From a virus: a stretch of DNA of 64,000 nt. Under the pieces are notes generated by a model. It had not been told where the DNA came from. It worked only from the letters and a program-made list of their open reading frames with translations, and searched no databases. The position numbers were made by a program, and so were the translations under genes. The stretch covers positions 1 through 64,000 of IMG/VR virus record IMGVR_UViG_3300008450_000013. One strand, given 5' to 3'. Below are positions 57,591 through 64,000 of this stretch, piece after piece. The first letter of the stretch is position 1; every line of letters starts with the position of its first letter.

Positions 57591-58006
57591 CACTCATCCT
57601 CCTTTTTAAATTTACGGTAACAGTTCTTGACGAATACAACAACCCTCTTTACCACTTCCAAACGTTTCAACTCTGACATTGGCATTACAATCTTTGCATG
57701 GTCACTACTCTCAGGAGATATTAGAAAATACTTCCCACAATGGCTCACTTCCGCATGAAACTTGGTGAAATACTTACCGCTACCAATCCTGTTATTCTTA
57801 CTATGCTTACGTCTTTCATTCCACACTTTGAAGCGAAACTTAAACGGGTAGTGAGCTGTATCCTTCGTCTCAAGGATAATAGCTTCAAGAGCATCATACT
57901 CTGAATCAAACACCTTTGCAATACGTTCTCTTGCAAGCCTGTGAGATTCTTTCCACTTCTCTTTGTTCTCAGGGTTCTGCCAGTATTCGGTGCTACGCTT
58001 GTTCAT
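57590..58006 (-). CDS. Hypothetical basic protein (138 aa)
   Basis: Start at 58006 chosen because GAGG lies nine bases upstream. Basic, Lys/Arg/His-rich (RRKHSKNNRIGSGKYFTKFH), with HAEVSHCGKYFLISPESSD. Might bind nucleic acid. No family recognised. Confidence 0.65.
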   Translation of the reverse strand: MNKRSTEYWQNPENKEKWKESHRLARERIAKVFDSEYDALEAIILETKDTAHYPFKFRFKVWNERRKHSKNNRIGSGKYFTKFHAEVSHCGKYFLISPESSDHAKIVMPMSELKRLEVVKRVVVFVKNCYRKFKKEDE

Positions 58007-58193
58007 TCTCATCATCCTCTACAAGCTTTAACCATCCTTCTGATACACCTGTAGCTACAACATCATCTGTGTAGTACCTTGTGAAGCCAAATCCACGCTT
58101 GATGATTGTTGTGGGGAGTCCGTCTATTACAGAGTGATAATACTCAAAGATTTCACCTGTGTCAACAAACATTGCTTTCTGTATTTTCTTCAT
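57993..58193 (-). CDS. Hypothetical protein (66 aa)
   Basis: AGGAGAATCT before the ATG. Small beta-rich domain (TGEIFEYYHSVIDGLPTTII) with an acidic end. Function unknown. Confidence 0.65.
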   Translation of the reverse strand: MKKIQKAMFVDTGEIFEYYHSVIDGLPTTIIKRGFGFTRYYTDDVVATGVSEGWLKLVEDDENEQA

Positions 58194-58201
58194 AGATTCT
58201 C

Positions 58202-58390
58202 CTAGCTCATGCGTTTCCAGATTCCTCTGTCCAACAAACTTTCAACTTCTTCAGGGTCGTAGGTAAAACTAGAATTAACAACTCCATTTATAACTGAAGC
58301 TATATCCCAAACGATAAACTCATCTGTGTGACTATCATAATAAGCTTCACATAAAACACCTTCTGAGTCTGTAAATTTCCATGAGTGCAT
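58202..58390 (-). CDS. Hypothetical protein (62 aa)
   Basis: AGGAGAATAAT before the ATG. First gene after the promoter/hairpin at 58411-58449. Contains CEAYYDSHTDEFIVWDIASV. Function unknown. Confidence 0.65.
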   Translation of the reverse strand: MHSWKFTDSEGVLCEAYYDSHTDEFIVWDIASVINGVVNSSFTYDPEEVESLLDRGIWKRMS

Positions 58391-58410
58391 ATTATTCTCC
58401 TAAGTTGATT

Positions 58411-58449
58411 GAAGGCTCTATTATGAACGTAGAGCCTTCCTTTTGTCAA
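58411..58449 (-). promoter_or_regulatory. Promoter overlapping a 10-bp hairpin
   Basis: GAAGGCTCTA (58411-58420) is perfectly inverted as TAGAGCCTTC (58430-58439). On the minus strand TTGACA (58449-58444), an 18-bp spacer and CATAAT (58425-58420) overlap it. The structure could end upstream transcription weakly, bind a regulator, or do both. Confidence 0.55.
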
Positions 58450-58472
58450 GATTTATTCACTACGTTCATGAA

Positions 58473-58694
58473 TTATTTCAACATTTCTTGCAGTCCTTTG
58501 AAACCACCTTGGACATACAATTGAGTGCCTTGGTAGATTTGAGGGAACGAGCGATGACCTTGTGCGACAATGAAATCGAAGGCTTCAAAATCTTCATCAC
58601 AGTTCTTCACGACAAACTCAATACCTTTTGACTTCAATAAGGCTTTAGCACTTTCACATGCAGCACAGTTATTTCTACTATAAACAGTTATCAT
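58473..58694 (-). CDS. Glutaredoxin
   Basis: 73 residues, the size of a phage glutaredoxin. Active site NNCAACESAKALL with the CxxC pair Cys10 and Cys13, then FPQIYQGTQLYVQGGFKGL with the cis-Pro and GG-binding part. It would reduce the C-terminal disulfide of NrdA, encoded two genes upstream. ATGGAGAAATATAA precedes the ATG. Confidence 0.92.
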   Translation of the reverse strand: MITVYSRNNCAACESAKALLKSKGIEFVVKNCDEDFEAFDFIVAQGHRSFPQIYQGTQLYVQGGFKGLQEMLK

Positions 58695-58945
58695 TTATAT
58701 TTCTCCATATCATCTGCTAAAAATCCTAAGTGGTGGTTGTGAGCTGATACTACAGTTTCCATTATATACTCTTTGAACCCATTTAAATCTGTAGTAATTA
58801 AAGGGTTGTCGTGATATTGCGAAGACAAATAACAAGTTAGAATTTCAGCGTTTATGTTTATTAAGTCTATAACGGACATGCCACGGACATTCATGACTTT
58901 CTCACTGTTCTTTAATACCTCTTTGTATTTTTCTGTACTTAACAT
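58691..58945 (-). CDS. Hypothetical protein (84 aa)
   Basis: AAGGGAATAA before the ATG. Helical protein with NHHLGFLADD near the end, placed between glutaredoxin and nrdA. No family recognised. Confidence 0.65.
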   Translation of the reverse strand: MLSTEKYKEVLKNSEKVMNVRGMSVIDLININAEILTCYLSSQYHDNPLITTDLNGFKEYIMETVVSAHNHHLGFLADDMEKYK

Positions 58946-58960
58946 TTATTCCCTTTCTAA

Positions 58961-60736
58961 TTATTGACACGATTCACAAGACTCTGGAACTTCAACTGTT
59001 TCATTTTCATCCAAACCTTCGCGTTTGCCAATCAAGTAATACAAACTCTTAATGTATGGGTCTTTAAAAGCCATTTGATGAATCTTAGAAATATACTCCT
59101 CATTGTGTCTCTTGTCAACAAACAGATTTAAACTAATACCTTGATCTATGCGACGCTGAATCATTGACACTAAGCGAAGAATACTCTCTTGAGGAAGTTC
59201 AAATCCAGTTTTAAACACAGCCTTCTCTTTATCGGTCAACCAACTTACACGTTGAACACTGCCCTTTGCTTTCTCAACATCTGAGATACACTTCTCAATA
59301 TCTAATCCCTTACTCTTAATAAGAGCTAACAGTACAGGAGACACACGAGCAACTTCACCCCCTGCTGTAGATTGAGTGTAACTGAAAGCTACGTCTGCAG
59401 CAACACCCTCACCAATCCCTCCATAAATAGCTGCTGTACTCTTTGTAGGAGCTATACAACGTAAATGGGTATTACGAATACCAAGACCTTCACACCACTC
59501 TGGTTCACCTTCATGTACTGCAAGCATCTTAGAAGCCTTTAGAGTTTCATCTTCAATTGCAGTAAACAGTTCTTTTGCCAATTGATAGGCTTCAACAGAC
59601 TCGTAAGGTAACATCTCTTGTTGGAACAATGTAGACAACCCACCGCAACCCAAACCAATTGGACGACCTTTAATGGCTCCTCGCACAGCTTTCTCAAGTC
59701 CACTAATCTTACTCGCTTCTTCAATAAAATAAGAGTTCACACAATCTAGTAATACGGTAGCTACAAATACAGCGTCTGTATCTTTCCACAACATGTACTT
59801 ACTTGCATTCATCCAACCGAGAGTGCAGATGTAGGTGTGATCTTCGTCTGAATGTAGCATCACTTCCGTACAAAGCTGAGTGGAAGAAACATTTAAGTTA
59901 TTCTTCTCGTATGCAGCTCCTTTTAGTCGGTTAGCTTTATCGGGGAAGTAGTAATAGCCTTTTCCAACCGTACTCTTCACATGCATAGACTTTGCAAATC
60001 GCTTCTGAGCTTCCTTATTACCATGGTCAAGCTTCTCAATAAACTTATCATTGACCTTCCAACCAACATTCAACTTGTCTGGATTGTAGTAGAGGTAGTC
60101 AGCAACCTCGTGGAAATCTTTATGGTGAATATCCATGTAAGATGCACAAGCCCCTCGTCTCGAACTTCCTTGAGATACGTCTGTAGTTACACTGTCCATC
60201 AACTTCATTACAGGAAGAACACCTGTAGCTACACCACCACCTTTGAAGTGACTGCCTCGGTGACGAATGTTACTCACATCTACAGCAGTTCCAAACCCTG
60301 CTTTAGTGAGCAATGCTACTTCTCGTGCAGCGGTGTAAAAGCCATCAACACTATCTTCAATCATGATACCACCAGAACAACTCACAGGGAGTCCACGATC
60401 TGTTCCAGTATTTGCTAATAGCGGAGTAGAGCAAGCAAAGTAACCTTTCCACATGATATCAAAGAACTTCTCTTCCCAATACTGACTTACTTCATTGCGG
60501 TTATGAAAAGCTTCTTTATTGTCATCAACAGGACTAATCATGAATGGTGCATACGCTGCCAATGTTTTTGCAATACGTTTGAACTGTTCTTTAGGATTGG
60601 CTGCTTGGTACAAATACTTCTTGTAAAACAATTGCACACCTGCTGTAGCCATCCACTCAGGGATTGTTCCGTCAATGTGTCCTTGCTTACGAATGTTTGA
60701 ATAATCTTCGTAATTTAGTTCTTTCTTTTTACTCAT
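58961..60736 (-). CDS. nrdA: Ribonucleotide reductase large subunit (class Ia-type)
   Basis: 591 residues, about 160 shorter than E. coli NrdA because the N-terminal ATP-cone is missing. Key sites are present: Cys120 (PVSCSGG) and Cys304 (ICTLGWMN) form the reducible pair, Cys289 and Glu291 lie in STQLCTEV, the tyrosines are in SLYYLIGK and the C-terminal CESCQ is the redox shuttle. The residue usually Asn before the radical Cys appears as Gln287. It makes deoxyribonucleotides for phage DNA. Overlaps nrdB by four bases. Confidence 0.95.
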   Translation of the reverse strand: MSKKKELNYEDYSNIRKQGHIDGTIPEWMATAGVQLFYKKYLYQAANPKEQFKRIAKTLAAYAPFMISPVDDNKEAFHNRNEVSQYWEEKFFDIMWKGYFACSTPLLANTGTDRGLPVSCSGGIMIEDSVDGFYTAAREVALLTKAGFGTAVDVSNIRHRGSHFKGGGVATGVLPVMKLMDSVTTDVSQGSSRRGACASYMDIHHKDFHEVADYLYYNPDKLNVGWKVNDKFIEKLDHGNKEAQKRFAKSMHVKSTVGKGYYYFPDKANRLKGAAYEKNNLNVSSTQLCTEVMLHSDEDHTYICTLGWMNASKYMLWKDTDAVFVATVLLDCVNSYFIEEASKISGLEKAVRGAIKGRPIGLGCGGLSTLFQQEMLPYESVEAYQLAKELFTAIEDETLKASKMLAVHEGEPEWCEGLGIRNTHLRCIAPTKSTAAIYGGIGEGVAADVAFSYTQSTAGGEVARVSPVLLALIKSKGLDIEKCISDVEKAKGSVQRVSWLTDKEKAVFKTGFELPQESILRLVSMIQRRIDQGISLNLFVDKRHNEEYISKIHQMAFKDPYIKSLYYLIGKREGLDENETVEVPESCESCQ

Positions 60737-61728
60737 TGCACTTTCTCCTCAATCTTCCAACCAAACTTATTCTCTGTAAAGCGTGAACTGTACTCTCGTC
60801 CGAGGGTGTTAAAGAAATCATTGGCTACATACCCTTTGATCTTATCTCCAAACCATTTTTCAACAGGGTTCTCAATCTCCGCAATATCAAAGATAGGGTC
60901 AATACCGAAGTTATTTAGGCAGTAGTTCAAACGAGACTTGATAAACACTTTAAACTGTTCTTTCGTGATACCTCGTAAAACACCCTTCTCATGGAACTTC
61001 TCAATGATTGCATCTTCGTGTTCGTATAATCTAACTGCTGCTTCTTGAATCTTAGAGAACAATTCTGCTTTGACTTCCTTACCTAATTTTGATTCTTTCA
61101 AGTCCTGATTGAATAAGTAAGCTCCTGCTTCATGGTGAAGGTTTTCGTCTAACGCAGATTGGTTAATTCCTGCGCCAAAGTTAACTAGTAGATTATGTCC
61201 GTTACTATTAAATGATTTGAACAACGCAAAGCTACTAAATAAAATTGCACCCTCCATCATACTAAATACAGCTAGTGCCAATCTATCATCATCTGAATCA
61301 ATAAAACTATTCAAGTAATCCATGCGGGAACTCAGAATAGGGTCTTCAATGTAACTCTCCCAAAACTCATCTGTATCCAAACCGAGTTGTGTATTCAATG
61401 CTTGGTAGAACGGACTATGAACTGCCAACTCTACCATGCCAAATGTTGCTGATAAACGCTCTACTTCTGGGCGTGGAAACATATTCATCACTCGATTCAT
61501 CCAGAACTCGTTACCAACAAAGCTCTCATACTTAACAAACAATTTAGCTGCAGTTAAGACAGCATGTTTTTCAGCTTCTGTGAGTTCTGTTAAGAATTGG
61601 TGCTTATCTTTTTCTACTTGAATTTCTTTCCAACGCCAGTAAAATTCATTCAGTTGTAAGTCTGCAAACTCTACAAGCTTAGGATATTTAATTGTAAAGC
61701 TATTTGTAGGTTCTCGTAATTTTGTCAT
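60733..61728 (-). CDS. nrdB: Ribonucleotide reductase small subunit
   Basis: 331 residues. The iron-tyrosyl site is visible as Glu68 (KYESFVGNEF), Glu100, His104 and Tyr108 (MVELAVHSPFY), Glu in SMMEGAILFSSFA and the EXXH of DENLHHEAG. The spacing Glu-x3-His at 100-104 differs from the Glu-x2-His of E. coli (115-118). It holds the radical that NrdA uses. AAGGGAAAT before the ATG, and the promoter at 61765-61793 is upstream. Confidence 0.95.
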   Translation of the reverse strand: MTKLREPTNSFTIKYPKLVEFADLQLNEFYWRWKEIQVEKDKHQFLTELTEAEKHAVLTAAKLFVKYESFVGNEFWMNRVMNMFPRPEVERLSATFGMVELAVHSPFYQALNTQLGLDTDEFWESYIEDPILSSRMDYLNSFIDSDDDRLALAVFSMMEGAILFSSFALFKSFNSNGHNLLVNFGAGINQSALDENLHHEAGAYLFNQDLKESKLGKEVKAELFSKIQEAAVRLYEHEDAIIEKFHEKGVLRGITKEQFKVFIKSRLNYCLNNFGIDPIFDIAEIENPVEKWFGDKIKGYVANDFFNTLGREYSSRFTENKFGWKIEEKVQ

Positions 61729-61764
61729 ATTTCCCTTTCTAATTATTTTCAGAGTCGAACAGAT

Positions 61765-61793
61765 ATTCTACCACCCAACTCTGAAATTTGCAA
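61765..61793 (-). promoter_or_regulatory. Sigma-70-type promoter for nrdB-nrdA
   Basis: On the minus strand TTGCAA (61793-61788), a 17-bp spacer, TAGAAT (61770-61765). About 36 bases before the nrdB ATG. Confidence 0.7.
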
Positions 61794-61818
61794 CTGTGGT
61801 TTGTTAAAGCACAAACTG

Positions 61819-61968
61819 TCATGCACATACAACAATATACCCATCTTGTGTAACATGTAACGTAGCTTCAGGGTGTTCTTCCAACACACTAACTAACGTC
61901 TTTATGATGTTAGCAACCTTCGCACCTGAATTGCAATAGTATATTTGTTTGTGATTATTGTTTTCCAT
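61819..61968 (-). CDS. Hypothetical protein (49 aa)
   Basis: Starts at 61968, overlapping the end of the next gene by 14 bases, with GGAGGGTGTGA upstream. Small alpha/beta protein (VANIIKTLVSVLEEHPEATL). Function unknown. Confidence 0.6.
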   Translation of the reverse strand: MENNNHKQIYYCNSGAKVANIIKTLVSVLEEHPEATLHVTQDGYIVVCA

Positions 61969-62488
61969 TCACACCCTCCTGCCATTCGTAGAAGCTTTTC
62001 ACTCCTCCATTAGCTCCTGTATAAGTTCCTCGGATGTCGTACACAAGTTTGTTAAGTAGATTGATTTGATCTTCGACTTCCTTATAGTCTGGCTCAAACA
62101 AACTGTCATATTCCCTATCACTGTCAGCATCCTCTTCTGCATTCTTGCCATAAGCAAAGCTACCCCCTGATAATTTTTGCATTTCTTGATGCAAACTAAC
62201 ATCTTTAGATAAATGACAAAGAGTAAGAAGTTCTGGTGTACAAGCTATACTGTCACGGAAAGACTTATCACTTCTCAAGTCTCCACTTAAAACATATCCA
62301 ACTACGACCTTACCCAAAATGTTCTTATGCTTCGCTGCAAAATAATGATAGCCACTTGTGACATCAAGACCTACTGTTCTTGCTTGATTCAACACTCGTT
62401 CATCGTTTTTAATTTGAATTAGTTCTACTTCATTCATCTCTTTAAATTCATCTACTTTCAGAATGTCTGATACGCTAAGTGAAAACAT
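61955..62488 (-). CDS. Hypothetical protein (177 aa)
   Basis: The ATG at 62488 overlaps the previous stop (TGATG) with GGAGGTGTTTG upstream. Contains GYHYFAAKHKNILGKVVVGY and an acidic region (EEDADSDREYDSLFEPD). No family recognised. Confidence 0.7.
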   Translation of the reverse strand: MFSLSVSDILKVDEFKEMNEVELIQIKNDERVLNQARTVGLDVTSGYHYFAAKHKNILGKVVVGYVLSGDLRSDKSFRDSIACTPELLTLCHLSKDVSLHQEMQKLSGGSFAYGKNAEEDADSDREYDSLFEPDYKEVEDQINLLNKLVYDIRGTYTGANGGVKSFYEWQEGVNGKQ

Positions 62489-63072
62489 CAAACACCTCCA
62501 GCTAAGAATCCTACCACTTCAAATCCTTTGAGATTAACAGGAACAAAGTTGGTTGGTTTGCGAATCTTTCCAGTCTCAATATCTTTGAATACCCAAACTC
62601 CAAACCGATCATCAGAATGTTTAGTGGTATTTGGTGGTTGGACGTCGTGTTTTACTTTAGCTACTACTCTCCCTTGTTCTGGAGTATGCGATACAGTGTA
62701 TTCAATTGGTGGAAACTTCTGTAAGTTATTTTCATTCACCTTCTTCAAAGCGCCTGCCACATCGAAGCCAGCGCATTCAAGCTTCTGCACAAGTCCTGAC
62801 ACTGTTACGAACAAGTCACAGGCTGCATCTAACACCTCTACATTTGGGTCGTAGTCATCTAAGTTTTCATCCTCGTAAGCAGTCCATTCACTTCGCGGAG
62901 TTAGTCCACGTTCTACTGCGTCAACACCCTCTACCAACTCTTCATAGATAAAACCCAACTGATTGTCAATGCTCTCTGGAGTTACACTGTCTAAATTTCC
63001 AGCTATCGAGTTAAATAGCTTCACATTCTTGTAAGCTTCTTGAATTGTATCTTCCATTGTATTGTAGCTCAT
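62488..63072 (-). CDS. MazG/PRA-PH-like nucleotide pyrophosphohydrolase
   Basis: 194 residues. The all-alpha NTP pyrophosphatase pattern is seen: QLGFIYEELVEG (metal-binding EExxE-like) and VLDAACDLFVTVSGLVQKLE with the following Asp. The C-terminal half (residues about 125-190) is a separate beta-rich region. It would clear unwanted nucleotides or lower signal nucleotides during infection, fitting next to the nrd genes. Confidence 0.8.
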   Translation of the reverse strand: MSYNTMEDTIQEAYKNVKLFNSIAGNLDSVTPESIDNQLGFIYEELVEGVDAVERGLTPRSEWTAYEDENLDDYDPNVEVLDAACDLFVTVSGLVQKLECAGFDVAGALKKVNENNLQKFPPIEYTVSHTPEQGRVVAKVKHDVQPPNTTKHSDDRFGVWVFKDIETGKIRKPTNFVPVNLKGFEVVGFLAGGV

Positions 63073-63073
63073 A

Positions 63074-63571
63074 TTATTCTTCCTTTTCTGTAATTTCTTC
63101 TACATTAATCACTTGCACATTATCTACGCACCAATTATCACCCTCTTGTTCGACAAATCGCATAAGCGTATCAACAGCTCCAAGTGATGTGTCTTCATAG
63201 TGTACGTCTATTGTGCAGCTTACTCTAAAAGTTTTATTCATTTGTTTTCTCTCCTCATAAATACTACTGATTATCTCTATCCAACTACCTTGTTTATCAT
63301 CTACAAGTACACCTGAGAAGTAATCTGTATTATACTCATCCTCAATTTTAAATTGGTATATCTTAGACCCTCTTATAAAATGACTTGGAAATAATTCACT
63401 ATGGATATTTATAAATCCGTTATTTACTCCTCCCATTACTTTTTGGATAGGAGGATACTGTCTTTCATTTTCTCCAACCACAAAATTACTTGTAATCAAA
63501 TCATATTCTAAAGTTTTGTACTCATTAATATCTACAGGGTGTTTTTCTGAGAAAGCCGCTGATATATTCAT
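63074..63571 (-). CDS. Hypothetical protein (165 aa)
   Basis: The ATG at 63571 has GGGAGAAATAATT upstream and is preferred to the frame's earlier codon at 63586. Beta-rich, with a C-terminal half (FRVSCTIDVHYEDTSLGAVD) of acidic character. No family recognised. Confidence 0.65.
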   Translation of the reverse strand: MNISAAFSEKHPVDINEYKTLEYDLITSNFVVGENERQYPPIQKVMGGVNNGFINIHSELFPSHFIRGSKIYQFKIEDEYNTDYFSGVLVDDKQGSWIEIISSIYEERKQMNKTFRVSCTIDVHYEDTSLGAVDTLMRFVEQEGDNWCVDNVQVINVEEITEKEE

Positions 63572-63573
63572 AA

Positions 63574-63750
63574 TTATTTCTCCCAACGAATGTCTATTCC
63601 AAACTTATTTGAAAAACTAACAGCATCATGTTCATTGTAAAACTCGCAGATTCTGTTTGCGTTGTCATCATATAAGCACCCAATAAATCTAATCTCATTG
63701 TTGTTTGGTAATAGTACAACAACAGCTCTTGCGTAAATATTTATCACCAT
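63574..63750 (-). CDS. Hypothetical protein (58 aa)
   Basis: Strong ribosome binding site AAGGAGGTGTT before the ATG at 63750. Small alpha/beta protein (IYARAVVVLLPNNNEIRFIG). In the 40 bases upstream TGTTGGAC occurs twice on the plus strand. Function unknown. Confidence 0.65.
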   Translation of the reverse strand: MVINIYARAVVVLLPNNNEIRFIGCLYDDNANRICEFYNEHDAVSFSNKFGIDIRWEK

Positions 63751-63798
63751 AACACCTCCTTGTCCACCAATGTTGGACGTTATGTTTTGTTGGACAGA

Positions 63799-64000
63799 TT
63801 AAAACACACATTCACAAGGTTTAGCATCTTCTTCATTCTCTATAGCTTTAAACTCACGTTTAACTCTGGCAAAGAATGTAACACCTTTCTCGTGCTCTGT
63901 AGTCTTAAATCCCATTTGTTTCATCTTCTCAAAGTCCTGCTCTACTTCATCTAAGTACCAATCTTTGTGAATACTGTATCCTATCACATCTTCAGCTAGT
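63799..64000 (-). CDS. Hypothetical protein, N-terminus off the right edge
   Basis: An open frame runs from the right edge to the stop at 63799. A GTG at 63987 is possible but has no ribosome binding site, and the frame stays open upstream of it, so the gene probably begins beyond the window. Ends with CECVF and has a helical, charged body (DEVEQDFEKMKQMGFKTTEH). Confidence 0.65.
   Translation of the reverse strand, partial: LAEDVIGYSIHKDWYLDEVEQDFEKMKQMGFKTTEHEKGVTFFARVKREFKAIENEEDAKPCECVF

Noticed and set aside
1-64000. tRNA genes and CRISPR arrays
   Set aside because: I looked for cloverleaf patterns ending in CCA-type stems and for regularly spaced direct repeats and saw none. A tRNAscan-SE run would settle the tRNA question.

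Overview
This window is a 64 kb piece of the genome of a tailed double-stranded DNA phage (Caudoviricetes). The DNA is AT-rich. The tail genes fit a siphovirus: a lambda-like frameshifted tail chaperone pair, a tape measure protein of 1880 residues, and no sheath or contractile baseplate genes. There is no integrase, repressor or other lysogeny gene, so a lytic life is likely, though only part of the genome may be present. No DNA polymerase, helicase or primase is in the window, and genes run off both edges, so the full genome is larger than 64 kb. The promoters look like the sigma-70 consensus (TTGACA, 17 bp, TATAAT), Shine-Dalgarno sites are strong, and the lysis genes (M15 endopeptidase plus holin-like membrane proteins) fit a Gram-negative host. 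I cannot name the host genus.

Layout. (1) 1-4492, leftward: many small unknown genes, a serine recombinase and a HAD-fold phosphatase, from a promoter near 4540. (2) 4493-5252: divergent gap with a rightward promoter, about 480 nt without a convincing gene, a terminator, and a second promoter for the rightward genes. (3) 5253-11991, rightward: small unknown early-type genes, interrupted at 7868-8757 by a non-coding stretch with a tandem 8-bp repeat array. (4) 11992-12983: convergent gap with three perfect DnaA boxes and two 19-bp repeats, a replication origin candidate. (5) 12984-26725, leftward: a metabolic and DNA-modification block with nicotinamide phosphoribosyltransferase, PRPP synthetase, a macro-domain protein, two related DNA methyltransferases, a zinc-finger/GIY-YIG-like protein, a ClpP-like protease and PhoH. 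(6) 26883-55546, rightward: packaging, head, tail and lysis genes in the usual order. The large terminase gene is split at its Walker A motif by a 234-nt group I intron, and a strongly folded leader lies between the small and large terminase genes. (7) 55761-64000, leftward: small genes, glutaredoxin, class Ia-type ribonucleotide reductase (nrdA, nrdB) and a MazG-like pyrophosphohydrolase.

How it fits together. The leftward blocks supply nucleotides (NrdA/NrdB with glutaredoxin, MazG-like enzyme) and NAD (Prs makes PRPP, NadV uses it with nicotinamide to make NMN), and modify DNA. The rightward late block builds and releases the virion. Transcription appears to be divided into separate units by host-type promoters that are often placed directly after intrinsic terminators. 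The most notable non-protein features are the terL intron, the terS-terL leader RNA, the orphan transcription unit at 4.7-5.2 kb, the octamer array at 8.1 kb and the DnaA-box cluster at 12.1 kb.
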